NCBI RefSeq assembly: GCF_050571805.1
Contig: NZ_CP192219.1
Length of the DNA stretch: 64,000 nucleotides
Direction: 5' to 3' (one strand)
Source of the DNA: Halodesulfovibrio aestuarii
GTDB lineage: Bacteria; Desulfobacterota; Desulfovibrionia; Desulfovibrionales; Desulfovibrionaceae
Both the position numbers and the translations under genes were made by a program. A model generated the notes under the pieces. The model made no database searches and was not told the DNA's origin. It saw only the letters and a list, made by a program, of their open reading frames with translations. Of this stretch, positions 27,900 to 37,506 are shown one piece after another (position 1 is the first letter of the stretch; every line of letters begins with the position of its first letter).

Positions 27900-29066
27900 A
27901 TGACAAACAGGAATGTCTTATTACTGACAGTGTGTGCACTTCTGTCTCTGACTTTGTTTGCCAGCGGATGCAGCAACGACACACCTGCATCACAGGCAGC
28001 AAACACACCTCCGCCGCCTATGGTTGCTACAACTATTGTTGCTAACGGTGACGTTCCACTTACTCGTAAGTATGTTGGACAAACTGCCGGCTCTCGAGAA
28101 GTACAAGTACGTGCCCGTACTGGTGGTATTTTATTGGAGCGTACCTACGTTGAAGGTAGCTGGGTAGAAGAAGGCGATGTGCTCTTTAAAATCGACCCTA
28201 AACCTGCTCAGGCTACATATGATCAGGCAAAAGGCGACTTAGCAAAACTTGAAGCAAAACTTCAAAATGCCAAACTTGAACGGGACCGTACAGCTTCCCT
28301 GCGTGATGCAAAAGTCGTCAGCGCACAGGAATATGACGATACTGTGGCAGCATATGACAGTGCTCTTGCAAGTGTAGAGGCAGCAAAGGCTCGTGTTCGC
28401 GAAGCTAAACTCAACCTTGATTACACTGAGGTAACTGCACCTATTTCCGGCATCACCAGTAAAGAAACCCGTTCAGAAGGCAGTCTCATTACCCTTGATG
28501 AATCCGGCAGCCTACTGACCACAATCACAGTGCTCAACCCACTGTATGTTAACTTCTCCATTCCGGGCACAGAAGATCTGGCTATGCGCCGCATGATGGC
28601 AAACGGCAACGCCCGACTTGCAAAAGATGGCTATACTCTGCAACTGCAACTGGCAGACGGCAGCCTCTTGAATGAAGAAGGAAAAATTAACTTTGCAGAC
28701 AGAATGGTCGACCCAAAAACAGGCACTATCAGCATGCGCGGACAGTTTGAAAATAAAAAAGGATTACTGCTTCCGGGTGAATTTGTACGCGTAATTATTA
28801 AAGGCGCCATTCTTAATAAAGCTATTTCCGTACCACAAAGCGCTGTACTGTTCACAAGTAACGCACCGCTTGTTTACGTGCTTGATAAAAACAACGTCGC
28901 CTCTCCTCGTCCTGTCACCCTTGGCGAGACCATGGGTACCAGCTTTATTATTAAAGAAGGCTTACAGGGGGGGGAACGTATTGTTTCCCAAGGCATCATT
29001 AAAGTTCGTCCGGGGTCACCTGTTAATCCAGCTCCAGCTAAAGCAACCGCCCAAGGGGACGCGTAA
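27900..29066 (+). CDS. RND efflux periplasmic adaptor (AcrA/MexA type)
   Basis: Membrane fusion lipoprotein of an RND pump, 388 residues. It has a lipoprotein signal with lipobox ending FASGC (Cys24), a barrel-sandwich lipoyl domain (VRARTGGILLERTYVEGSWV), an alpha-helical hairpin (about 105-165) and beta-barrel/membrane-proximal domains. The ATG follows AGGAGGG by 9 bases; an in-frame start at 27816 lies within the promoter. The stop overlaps the start of the transporter gene (TAATG). A run of 8 G occurs late in the gene (28967-28974, in EGLQGGERI), a possible slippage site. No outer-membrane partner is encoded beside it, so a TolC-like protein from elsewhere must serve. Confidence 0.93.
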   Translation: MTNRNVLLLTVCALLSLTLFASGCSNDTPASQAANTPPPPMVATTIVANGDVPLTRKYVGQTAGSREVQVRARTGGILLERTYVEGSWVEEGDVLFKIDPKPAQATYDQAKGDLAKLEAKLQNAKLERDRTASLRDAKVVSAQEYDDTVAAYDSALASVEAAKARVREAKLNLDYTEVTAPISGITSKETRSEGSLITLDESGSLLTTITVLNPLYVNFSIPGTEDLAMRRMMANGNARLAKDGYTLQLQLADGSLLNEEGKINFADRMVDPKTGTISMRGQFENKKGLLLPGEFVRVIIKGAILNKAISVPQSAVLFTSNAPLVYVLDKNNVASPRPVTLGETMGTSFIIKEGLQGGERIVSQGIIKVRPGSPVNPAPAKATAQGDA

Positions 29067-32000
29067 TGTTCGCACGTTTTTTTGTTAACCGCCCCGTTTT
29101 TGCTACAGTACTTTCTGTAGTGATCGTACTTGCGGGTCTGCTGGCGATGAAGGTACTGCCTATCGCCGAATTTCCGGACATTATTCCGCCAGAAGTAAAC
29201 GTCAAGGCGAACTATCCGGGTGCCAGTGCAGAAGTTATTGCACAAACAGTTGCGGCTCCGCTTGAGCAACAGGTTAACGGTGTAGAAAACATGCTCTACA
29301 TGCGTTCAGTAAGTTCCGGAGACGGCACACTGAGTATGTCCGTTACTTTTGCTGTAGGTACCAACCCTGACCAGAACACTATTAACGTTAACAACAGAGT
29401 GCAGGCTGCACTTACCTCTCTACCGGAAGAAGTACGCCGTCAGGGTGTTACCGTAAGTAAGAAATCTTCCAACATGTTGCAGGTAATCAGTATTTTCTCT
29501 CCAGAAGGAAAATACGACACTGTATATATGAGTAACTACTCTCTTGTTAACATTATTGATGACTTAAAACGAATCTCTGGTGTAGGTGACGCAGTCGTAT
29601 TCGGTGCGCAGAACTATTCTATCCGTATCTGGATTCGTCCTGACCGCCTTGCACAGCTCGGACTCACACCTTCCGATATTGCTACAGCTGTCCGCGAACA
29701 GAACGCGCAGTTTGCAGCCGGTGCCATTGGTAAAGATCCACTCACTTCTCCTGTAGAACTGAGCTATACTGTTACGACACAAGGTCGTATGACAGATCCG
29801 AAAGAGTTCGGGGAAATCATTCTGCGCGCCAATTCCGACGGAACAATTCTCCGTCTTAAAGACGTAGCCCGTCTGGAGCTTGGTGCACAAACGTATTCAC
29901 TGCGTGCCAAAAATAATGGTAAGCCCGCAGTTGCACTTGGCATTTACCTTTCTCCGGGGGCCAACGCACTGCAAACAGCTGAAGCCGTTTCTGATAAGAT
30001 GGCGGAGCTTTCCCAACGCTTTCCTGATGGCATTAACTACTCCATTCCATACGATACAACAACATTCGTACGTATCTCTGTAGAAGAGGTAGTGCATACT
30101 CTTGCTGAAGCGTTCATACTGGTATTTGCTATTATTTACCTGTTCCTGCAAAACTGGCGAGCCACACTTATTCCGTGTCTGGCTGTACCTGTATCTATTA
30201 TCGGTACCTTTGCAGGCATGTATGTACTTGGTTTCTCCATCAATACGCTTACGCTTTTCGGTCTGGTTCTGGCTATCGGTATCGTAGTTGACGACGCCAT
30301 TGTTGTGCTGGAGAACGTAGAACGAATAATGAGCACGGATAAACTGCCGCCGAAGGAAGCCACGATCAAGGCAATGGGCGAAGTTACTGGCCCTGTAGTT
30401 GCTATTGTTCTGGTACTGTGTGCAGTATTTATCCCAGTTGCCTTTATGGGGGGCCTTGCAGGTGAAATGTATAAACAGTTCGCGGTTACGATTGCAGTAT
30501 CTGTTATTATTTCCGGCATAGTAGCGCTTACCCTTACACCTGCATTATGCGCACTGATTCTGAAAGAAAATCACAGTCAGCCTCTGGCACCATTCCGCTG
30601 GTTCAACCGTTTCTTTGAAAATGTTACGAGGAAATATACTGCCGGTGTACGCCTGCTGCTGAAGCGCTCCTTTATCACTATAACGCTTTTCGCTGTGATT
30701 ATTGCAACTACATGGACCCTTTTCCAAAAGGTTCCGAGTGCGCTTGTACCGAATGAAGATAAAGGAACCCTGATCGCCATATCAATGCTGCCTGATGGAG
30801 CTTCCCTGTCACGAAATAACACCGTTACAGACGATCTCGTCGGACGTGTTCTAAGCACTGAGGGTGTGCGAGGTACAATTTCGCTTGCCGGTCTTGATCT
30901 GTTCTCCGGCAGTATGAAGTCCAACATGTCCACCACCTTTATTACTCTTGACGACTGGAAAGAGCGTGGCGAGAAAAATTCTTCCTTTAATATTGTTAAA
31001 GGAATCTTCCGCGACACTTATTCTATTGTGGACGCATTTGTACTGGCCTTCAACATGCCTCCTATCTCCGGCATGAGTAATACCGGTGGTTTTGAAGCAT
31101 ACCTGCAAAGCCGAAGCGGCAAAGGCGTACGCGACCTTGCGCAAAAAGCAGACATGGTTGTTAAGGCTGCGGCTAAACGCCCTGAACTTTCAAGGATTAC
31201 TCCAAACTTCAGTGTTAATGCTCCGCAGCTGGATATCAGGCTAGACAGAGAAAAAGCTAAGTCTATGGGAGTGCCGGTAAGCCGTGTATTTGAAACAATG
31301 CAGGCAACCTTCGGTGCGTATTATATCAACGACTTCAACAAACTGGGTCGTACCTTTAAGGTACAAATCCAGTCAGAATCTGACTACCGCCGTACACCTG
31401 AAGACATCAGTAACGTGTATGTACGTTCTGACAAGGGGGACATGATCCCACTGACAGCACTGGTGACTGTAAAGCAGATTACAGGCCCTGAGGTTGTGGA
31501 ACGTTTTAACGTATTCCCTGCTGCAAAACTCCTTGGAGGCCCAGCCCCCGGCTACAGTTCCAGTCAGGCACTGACAGCTATGGAAGAAGTAGTTAAGGAG
31601 ACCCTGCCAGCGGACTACACTCTTGCGTGGACTGGCTCCGCGTATCAGGAAAAAGCTACCGGCGGCACCTCCAGCCAAGTGTTTATCCTTGGTCTGTTAA
31701 TGGTATTCCTTATTCTGGCAGCGCAGTATGAAAAATGGAGTCTTCCTTTGGCTGTTATCATGGCGGTACCATTTGCACTCTTTGGAGCAATCCTTGCCAA
31801 CTATGGTCGAGGACTGGCAAACGACGTGTATTTCCAGATTGCGCTTGTTACTCTTGTAGGTCTGTCCTCCAAGAACGCCATTCTGATCGTCGAGTTTGCC
31901 TCCATGCTGCACAAAGAAGGCATGAGTGCCTATGATGCCGCTTTAGAAGCTGCTAAAATGCGTTTCCGCCCAATTGTTATGACATCGCTTGCCTTTATTC

Positions 32001-32179
32001 TTGGTGTTGTTCCTCTGGCTATCAGCTCCGGCGCCGGTGCAGCCAGTCGTCACTCCATTGGTACAGGTATTATCGGCGGCATGCTTGCCTCCACATTTAT
32101 TGCAACTCTTTTTGTACCTTCTTTCTATCGCGCTATTATCGCGTTCACGGAAAGAATGTTTAAAAAAGATAAGAAATAA
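29066..32179 (+). CDS. RND multidrug efflux transporter (AcrB/MexB, HAE1 type)
   Basis: Inner-membrane proton-driven drug exporter of 1,037 residues, the normal HAE1 length. It begins MFARFFVNRPVFATVLSV as in AcrB. It has twelve transmembrane helices, two large periplasmic loops, and the charged residues of the proton relay in helix 4 (AIGIVVDDAIVVLENVERI). The second half repeats the fold (LVGLSSKNAILIVEFA). The gene starts on the TAATG overlap with the adaptor gene and ends just before a hairpin terminator. Substrates cannot be read from the sequence. Confidence 0.96.
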   Translation: MFARFFVNRPVFATVLSVVIVLAGLLAMKVLPIAEFPDIIPPEVNVKANYPGASAEVIAQTVAAPLEQQVNGVENMLYMRSVSSGDGTLSMSVTFAVGTNPDQNTINVNNRVQAALTSLPEEVRRQGVTVSKKSSNMLQVISIFSPEGKYDTVYMSNYSLVNIIDDLKRISGVGDAVVFGAQNYSIRIWIRPDRLAQLGLTPSDIATAVREQNAQFAAGAIGKDPLTSPVELSYTVTTQGRMTDPKEFGEIILRANSDGTILRLKDVARLELGAQTYSLRAKNNGKPAVALGIYLSPGANALQTAEAVSDKMAELSQRFPDGINYSIPYDTTTFVRISVEEVVHTLAEAFILVFAIIYLFLQNWRATLIPCLAVPVSIIGTFAGMYVLGFSINTLTLFGLVLAIGIVVDDAIVVLENVERIMSTDKLPPKEATIKAMGEVTGPVVAIVLVLCAVFIPVAFMGGLAGEMYKQFAVTIAVSVIISGIVALTLTPALCALILKENHSQPLAPFRWFNRFFENVTRKYTAGVRLLLKRSFITITLFAVIIATTWTLFQKVPSALVPNEDKGTLIAISMLPDGASLSRNNTVTDDLVGRVLSTEGVRGTISLAGLDLFSGSMKSNMSTTFITLDDWKERGEKNSSFNIVKGIFRDTYSIVDAFVLAFNMPPISGMSNTGGFEAYLQSRSGKGVRDLAQKADMVVKAAAKRPELSRITPNFSVNAPQLDIRLDREKAKSMGVPVSRVFETMQATFGAYYINDFNKLGRTFKVQIQSESDYRRTPEDISNVYVRSDKGDMIPLTALVTVKQITGPEVVERFNVFPAAKLLGGPAPGYSSSQALTAMEEVVKETLPADYTLAWTGSAYQEKATGGTSSQVFILGLLMVFLILAAQYEKWSLPLAVIMAVPFALFGAILANYGRGLANDVYFQIALVTLVGLSSKNAILIVEFASMLHKEGMSAYDAALEAAKMRFRPIVMTSLAFILGVVPLAISSGAGAASRHSIGTGIIGGMLASTFIATLFVPSFYRAIIAFTERMFKKDKK

Positions 32180-32189
32180 ATAAAATTGA

Positions 32190-32235
32190 AAAAAAGAGCT
32201 GATAGTATGGCTTGTTGTACTTTCAGCTCTTTTTT
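32190..32235 (+). terminator. Terminator after the RND transporter gene
   Basis: Arms AAAAAAGAGCTGA (32190-32202) and TCAGCTCTTTTTT (32223-32235). It separates the pump genes from the regulator, which lies 16 bases further on and may be made by read-through. Confidence 0.88.
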
Positions 32236-32251
32236 ATAACAGGAATTAGCG

Positions 32252-32743
32252 ATGTCAGCTTCATTACGAGACATTTTACGTAGTGCTCCGCGAGAAGGCG
32301 GTCAAAAACTTGGGCTCACAATCTGTGAAGTATCTAAGATTTGGCGCCAACTAATCGATCTGCGCCTCATGCACCTTGGCGTCAGTAATGCTCGCTGGAC
32401 AGTTCTTTTAGCTTTGAACGATTTTGAAAAGCCAGTCTCCCAAAAAGTACTTGCCGAATATATAGGCATAGAGGGACCAACTCTTGTGCGTATGCTGGAC
32501 AGACTGGAAAGTGACGGCTTGGTCCGTCGCAAGCCATCTAAAAAAGACCGAAGGGTAAAACTTGTCGAATTGTGCAAAAAGACTGATGAGTTACTGGACT
32601 CAATGCTGTCTGTTGCCATTGGCATACAAAAGGAACTGATACAGGGTATACCTGAACAAGATCTCGTTACCTGCCACAAAGTTTTGCTTACCATTAAAGA
32701 CCGGCTTTCAACTCAACTCGATAAAAAAAGTGACCATGAATAA
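32252..32743 (+). CDS. MarR/SlyA-family transcriptional regulator
   Basis: Winged-helix regulator of 163 residues, similar in length and order to SlyA/HosA proteins. The recognition region is VSQKVLAEYIGIEGPTLVRM and the wing carries KPSKKDRRVKLVEL. Long N- and C-terminal helices would form the dimer. It follows the RND operon and probably binds the SlyA-like palindrome at 27852, de-repressing the pump when it binds a drug or aromatic acid. The ribosome site is AACAGGAATTAGCG-ATG. Confidence 0.9.
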   Translation: MSASLRDILRSAPREGGQKLGLTICEVSKIWRQLIDLRLMHLGVSNARWTVLLALNDFEKPVSQKVLAEYIGIEGPTLVRMLDRLESDGLVRRKPSKKDRRVKLVELCKKTDELLDSMLSVAIGIQKELIQGIPEQDLVTCHKVLLTIKDRLSTQLDKKSDHE

Positions 32744-32794
32744 CTATAACTTTAAATAGGGGTCACCCCCTAAACCACACAATCCTGACCATAG

Positions 32795-32825
32795 AAAAAG
32801 GGACAGCATCAAGCTGTCCCTTTTT
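32795..32825. terminator. Bidirectional terminator between convergent genes
   Basis: Perfect 13-bp stem AAAAAGGGACAGC with loop ATCAA, T runs on both strands. It serves the MarR gene on the plus strand and the PEP-synthase-like operon on the minus strand. Confidence 0.92.
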
Positions 32826-32904
32826 CTTAAAAGCGGTTTCCCGAATTTTTATAAAAACACATGATAAAATCATCATTACCGCCCTCTTCAATACGCCGTT
32901 AGCA

Positions 32905-35496
32905 CTACAGCAATGTAGCAAGCTCCTTTCGCAGCTTAAGCAGAACGTTCTGAAAGGCTTGTTCTGAATGCAGGATCATATCCAGCTGGCGGGTATGCAT
33001 GAGCAAGTGCCCCACAACATATAGTCTCCGCATTATATCTTCTTCAGACATATTTTCACATCGCGCCGACAATCTATCTCTGATAACAGTAACCCTGAAG
33101 TCATACTCATCAAGAATTATTGCAAGAAGACGAACTCTTGCGTTCTTTTTCTGCAAATCAGCCGCCCCACCGGAAAACTTCATTGAAATAAAGTTTTCAG
33201 CAGGAACATCCCCGCCAAGAACTTCAACAGTGCAGAAATGATAGCCAAACCGGAACTGCAAGCAACAGAACTTACTGCTTATGAGAAAATAGTTTCGCAT
33301 GGTGTAGACAGAAGATGCATCCGGAACAAGGGACGGATCGCATGTTGATTCCGCAAGAATCGATAAAAAACTTTTAGCATTTACTGGCGGCGGCCCTGCC
33401 CACTTTACTGCTGTCATACCTTTCCAGATGGCATGCATCGGGGTAGAAGAAATATTGTCAAATGTTATATATTTGCCTGCTGGATGCGTAATAAATCCGT
33501 CGTCCAAATCTACAACCCAGTATTGCATGGGACGGTTATCATAAAGTTGCTTGGTCTTGCCTGATGGAATATGCATATCCCGTCCAACGCGAAACATCTC
33601 ATCAATTGCGTACTCATGACAGAATCGCGTTATGTCATGCAACGTTGTGCAGTTTTCCGCCGTAAAATCAGGACTGGTCGGATCAGTTAAATGCAACGGC
33701 ACAATTTTTTCTACTGCCGAAGCAAGCATCTCATAAACAGGCGTTCCTTTCATTGATCTACGCTGCTTACTCCATAATGCCAGCAGCTCTTCCACTTTTC
33801 CAGCGTACACCTTTCGGGATGGTGCATCCAGAGTGGCATCTCCCTTGTATGAAACCAGATTATCTACATTTCCGACACCAAAAATTCCCGGCACTCCATA
33901 CTCTCTTGCAACACTTGCCAGATGCCCCGCACGGGAACCTGTTCCGGAAATAACACCATTTGCTTTTGACAGAAGCGGAGCCCACCGTGGAGATGCATAT
34001 TGAACAACCAGAATAGCACCTTCAGGAAATGTCAGCGCATCAACTTCCCGTTGAACAAAGACCAACTCTCCATATCCAATACCGGTAGATACCGTATCGC
34101 CGCCGGAAAGAAGCAACGGCGCAGTCACCTCAATCGAATGTTCTATGCATGGAGATTGTGACAACGGCCTGCTTTGAAGGAATATAATATCCCTGTTTTC
34201 AGTCAGTCCCCATTCAATATCCTGAGGGCAGCCGTAATGCTCTTCAATCTTCAAAGCATATCTCTGTAATAATTTTAGCTCATCCAATGTCAGAACTGGA
34301 GCGTACTGCATATTTTGGGGAACAGAAACAAGCTCGACGCCTCCGTCGACAGATATGTACTGTTTCTCTTTGTTAAGGATATCCTGCCCGACAACAGCCG
34401 TCCCCGCTCCTCCCTCTTTGCGCATTTTTACGATGTCCGCCGCAACTCTGCCATCCACAACACCTTTGGGAAGTCCATGGGCTGCATGAATTGTTGAGAC
34501 GTCCTGCGAACAATCAATAGGGTCCGTACTGTAAATTACCCCTCCCGCAACCACATTCTGCATTGGCATAATAGCCACACACACAGCAAGGTCACGTGTG
34601 GCAAGACCTTTAGCTTTACGATAAGCAACCGCTTCAGGAGAATATTTAGAGGCAACGACGTCCTTCCACGCAGCAAGCAGTTCATCATAGGAAACATTCA
34701 AACGGGAAAGATACTGCCCAGCAAAAGCGTGATGACGACCATCTTCGCCAACAGCACTGCTTCTGACAGCAAAACGCTGTGACGAAGGATCGCCTAACTC
34801 TTTGACCAGACGCAAAATCTCAGAAGAAATTTCTCCTGGAACAGGAGCCTTTACAATATCCTGACGAATCTTTGAGCAGGCAGCATAAAGCTCGGTGAGA
34901 GACTGGGATGTCACCTGTCGCAATCTACGGTCGCAAATATCATGAAGTTCGTTATGGCGCATGAACACCCAGAACGCATTGGACGTTGTTGCAACTCCGT
35001 CTGGAACAGGCACACCAATATTATTTTTCAGTTCACCAAGATTAGCGGCTTTTCCCCCCACAACAAATGCATCACCGGCTGTTATTTCAGAAAAAGGTAC
35101 GACAAGAGGACTTTCAATACTGGAAGGAGTGTTCAACAGCTCATTGTTCAACGTTTTTTGGATTTCTTGAAAACGCTTTTTGACAGGAGCAAACTTCTCA
35201 GGAGAATACCCTTCAATGCATGAAATAAGCTGATACACGGCGGTATTGACGCGCGTGACCTGAGTTCGCACATACGTTACGTCAAACTCGTGCCCTTCGG
35301 CTAATGCCAGCTCCATCTGTGCCATTACTTCCAGAGCTTTATTGTTCGCACTTATTAAGCGCTTAAAGTTAGACGCTGCTTTGATGAAATCTTGCTGCAA
35401 AGCCTCCTCCCCCCTATTGTCGACAGGAGAGAAGAGGCGTTGAGTTTTTTCAGCAAGTCCCTTCAAGCAATATAAAACTTGATGAAGGATCTTCAT
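32905..35496 (-). CDS. PEP synthase/PPDK-like protein with atypical C-terminal domain
   Basis: A 863-residue dikinase-like protein. Residues 1-140 are helical and unrecognised. Residues about 145-455 form a pyruvate-phosphate-dikinase-type ATP-grasp domain (VVGGKAANLGEL, RSSAVGEDG, FAGQY, DIEWGLTENRDIIFLQSRP). Residues about 470-575 are the swivelling phospho-His domain, with the His in GSRAGHLASVAREYG. The family's usual PEP/pyruvate TIM barrel is absent. Instead there are about 280 residues with several Cys and aromatic residues (HDITRFCHEYAIDEM, KFCCLQFRFGYHFCTVEV) matching no family I know. It could phosphorylate an acceptor other than pyruvate, or a protein. It is the last gene of the sigma-54 operon, three bases after the two-TM protein gene. 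Confidence 0.8.
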   Translation of the reverse strand: MKILHQVLYCLKGLAEKTQRLFSPVDNRGEEALQQDFIKAASNFKRLISANNKALEVMAQMELALAEGHEFDVTYVRTQVTRVNTAVYQLISCIEGYSPEKFAPVKKRFQEIQKTLNNELLNTPSSIESPLVVPFSEITAGDAFVVGGKAANLGELKNNIGVPVPDGVATTSNAFWVFMRHNELHDICDRRLRQVTSQSLTELYAACSKIRQDIVKAPVPGEISSEILRLVKELGDPSSQRFAVRSSAVGEDGRHHAFAGQYLSRLNVSYDELLAAWKDVVASKYSPEAVAYRKAKGLATRDLAVCVAIMPMQNVVAGGVIYSTDPIDCSQDVSTIHAAHGLPKGVVDGRVAADIVKMRKEGGAGTAVVGQDILNKEKQYISVDGGVELVSVPQNMQYAPVLTLDELKLLQRYALKIEEHYGCPQDIEWGLTENRDIIFLQSRPLSQSPCIEHSIEVTAPLLLSGGDTVSTGIGYGELVFVQREVDALTFPEGAILVVQYASPRWAPLLSKANGVISGTGSRAGHLASVAREYGVPGIFGVGNVDNLVSYKGDATLDAPSRKVYAGKVEELLALWSKQRRSMKGTPVYEMLASAVEKIVPLHLTDPTSPDFTAENCTTLHDITRFCHEYAIDEMFRVGRDMHIPSGKTKQLYDNRPMQYWVVDLDDGFITHPAGKYITFDNISSTPMHAIWKGMTAVKWAGPPPVNAKSFLSILAESTCDPSLVPDASSVYTMRNYFLISSKFCCLQFRFGYHFCTVEVLGGDVPAENFISMKFSGGAADLQKKNARVRLLAIILDEYDFRVTVIRDRLSARCENMSEEDIMRRLYVVGHLLMHTRQLDMILHSEQAFQNVLLKLRKELATLL

Positions 35497-35499
35497 TCA

Positions 35500-36210
35500 T
35501 TACACTTCCTTTTTTGAACCACCTTTCATTGCGAGTCCAACGCCCTCACATAAATGGAATAAGGCATAACCCCACCATAATGTGTACAGCACATAGAAGA
35601 CCAGAGCAAACGACAGGATTCCATAACTGTTGGATGCTTTTCTCGGTTCAATTCCAAAGTAGTTATACCCGACTTCAACCCCTTTCACGACAACAGAATT
35701 TACCACAACAGCCTCAGGGAACATTTTTTGGCGTTTTAGTGCTCTTTCTGTTTCTTTGAGAGTCTGCCACCATCTGTACATCACAACTTTAGGAAGCAAA
35801 CCGTACTTATCCCTAAACGCATTTGCGTCATTATAAAACGCTGTATCACTATCTGTAATTGCGGCCGATAGCATCGCACCGAGAGAACCTGAATACTCTA
35901 GAGTCTTTTCGTCTTTCATTACAACATTGCCTGTTTTTTCAAGCAACATCATTGCCTGCTGAGCAACTTCCTGACTGCTATACGTTAAGGAAACGGCTAC
36001 TGATGTCTTTTCAACTGCCTGAGTATGCTCTCTCAACGAGGCAATATAATGTGTAGAACCTTTTGAAATTGAATTGAATAAATCATCCGAGGCTTGGAAT
36101 GCACACCTACCGTGACCGTACCAAGGCATAAACAATGACGCAAAAACACAACCGAAGCTTATGGCCATCGCCAGACCAAGCATGAAATTTTTACGATCTC
36201 GTATCAGCAT
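35500..36210 (-). CDS. Two-transmembrane hypothetical protein of the TauE operon
   Basis: A 236-residue membrane protein of no family I recognise. One helix lies near the N-terminus (about 9-30) and one or two near the C-terminus (about 196-222), around a polar middle of about 165 residues, probably periplasmic. Distinct stretches are MPWYGHGRCAF and VKGVEVGYNYFGIEP. The start was set at the ATG 9 bases after GAGGAGG, directly after the TauE stop; a GTG one codon earlier is equally possible. Position between the permease and the PEP-synthase-like gene suggests it is an accessory subunit of that permease system. Confidence 0.75.
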   Translation of the reverse strand: MLIRDRKNFMLGLAMAISFGCVFASLFMPWYGHGRCAFQASDDLFNSISKGSTHYIASLREHTQAVEKTSVAVSLTYSSQEVAQQAMMLLEKTGNVVMKDEKTLEYSGSLGAMLSAAITDSDTAFYNDANAFRDKYGLLPKVVMYRWWQTLKETERALKRQKMFPEAVVVNSVVVKGVEVGYNYFGIEPRKASNSYGILSFALVFYVLYTLWWGYALFHLCEGVGLAMKGGSKKEV

Positions 36211-36212
36211 CA

Positions 36213-37463
36213 CTAATCCCTCCTCAGTGTTGGTATGTTGGTGACAAATTTTGTAATTACCCAAAGGGCGAAAATAGTGACCACAACAAAAAATGCATAG
36301 TTTCCGAATGTTGACAGTGCTCTTGCAAACTCAGGGGAAATATCCAGCATATCCATTTCCTGAAGCTTTGCAGGCAAAGCAAACAGTCGGTTAATGAAGC
36401 CTGCCAAAATAGCTGTGGCATAAAAACCACGGATGTAGATACCTTTTACAACACGTGTTGTGAGCGCACCAAGCTGAATACCAAGCAAGGAGCCTATAAG
36501 CATGCCCATCGCGAGTGTGTAGAAGATAAAGCCGTAAATGGCGTACTGTGTGATGGAAGCAAATCCTGCGGTGAAGATGATCTGAAAAATATCAGTACCA
36601 ACAGTTGTGAAGCTGGAAACACCTAGAATGTACACGAACATAGGGAAGGTTAAGAAACCGCCGCCAACGCCCATAATCGCTGCAACAAAGCCGACAAAGG
36701 CACCGCACATAGCAACAAATACACCGGAAATCTGCTTTCCACCCGGTACCAGGTCTTCATCAAACGTGATCATAGGCGGCAAATTAACGGCTTGCAGTTT
36801 AGATGAAAGTCCCTGTCCATCTGCAGATCCTGAACCATGAGCATCGCCACTGTTGTCTTTTTTGCGCAACTTCAGAAAATCATTCATTGCATAGAAACCA
36901 AGGAAACCTAAAAGAACAACGTATATTGCGCTGATAAAGGTGTCGCTCAATACCGGATTAATTTCATAAAGTGTTCTGTTTACAACACCACCACCTATAA
37001 CGCCGCATAAGGAGCCTACTAAAAAGGCTACCGCAAGCTTCGGGGACACGTTGCCTAACTTTTTATGAACCGCAGTTCCCATAATTGCTTTTGCAAAAAT
37101 ATGGAAAAGGTCGGTACCTACTGCCAAGATACCTTTAATACCAGCACTCATGAGAGCCGGAGTAATAATGAATCCTCCACCGGCTCCGATACATCCTGTA
37201 ATTAGACCCGCAAAAAGCCCGATTACGATTGATACTGCAAAGATTCCGGGTGTGTAAAAGGCAGGTGTATACGCTTTTTTTCCACCCAAGATTGCAGGCA
37301 TGACATCGCCAGCCACTGCCAATGACACAAGAATAGCCGGTAACGCGAGTGCCAACAAAATCAGCATGCGTTTTTTACTTCGCAATATACTGTGTGAAAC
37401 CTCTAATTCCCACCTCGCGTGCGCCTGCGAAGCTGCCATTAATACAGCATAAAATTTCCTCAT
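36213..37463 (-). CDS. TauE/SafE-family permease
   Basis: Integral membrane protein of 416 residues with two homologous halves of four to five helices and the family's glycine-rich loops (GLITGCIGAGGGFIITPALM in the first half, VAAIMGVGGGFLTFPMFV in the second). TauE/SafE proteins export or import sulfite, sulfonates and related anions. A poorly conserved cytoplasmic loop (about 200-235) is rich in Lys, Ser and Gly. The ribosome site AGGAGG precedes the ATG. It is the only transporter in this sigma-54 operon and therefore the likely physiological output. Substrate is not determined by the sequence. Confidence 0.92.
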   Translation of the reverse strand: MRKFYAVLMAASQAHARWELEVSHSILRSKKRMLILLALALPAILVSLAVAGDVMPAILGGKKAYTPAFYTPGIFAVSIVIGLFAGLITGCIGAGGGFIITPALMSAGIKGILAVGTDLFHIFAKAIMGTAVHKKLGNVSPKLAVAFLVGSLCGVIGGGVVNRTLYEINPVLSDTFISAIYVVLLGFLGFYAMNDFLKLRKKDNSGDAHGSGSADGQGLSSKLQAVNLPPMITFDEDLVPGGKQISGVFVAMCGAFVGFVAAIMGVGGGFLTFPMFVYILGVSSFTTVGTDIFQIIFTAGFASITQYAIYGFIFYTLAMGMLIGSLLGIQLGALTTRVVKGIYIRGFYATAILAGFINRLFALPAKLQEMDMLDISPEFARALSTFGNYAFFVVVTIFALWVITKFVTNIPTLRRD

Positions 37464-37506
37464 AACTTCCTCCTAGATAGCTAACCACAAGTTCTGGTGC
37501 GTGATG

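Noticed and set aside
32905..35496. Annotation as a normal PEP synthase (ppsA)
   Set aside because: The C-terminal PEP/pyruvate barrel is not recognisable, so the standard name would be misleading.
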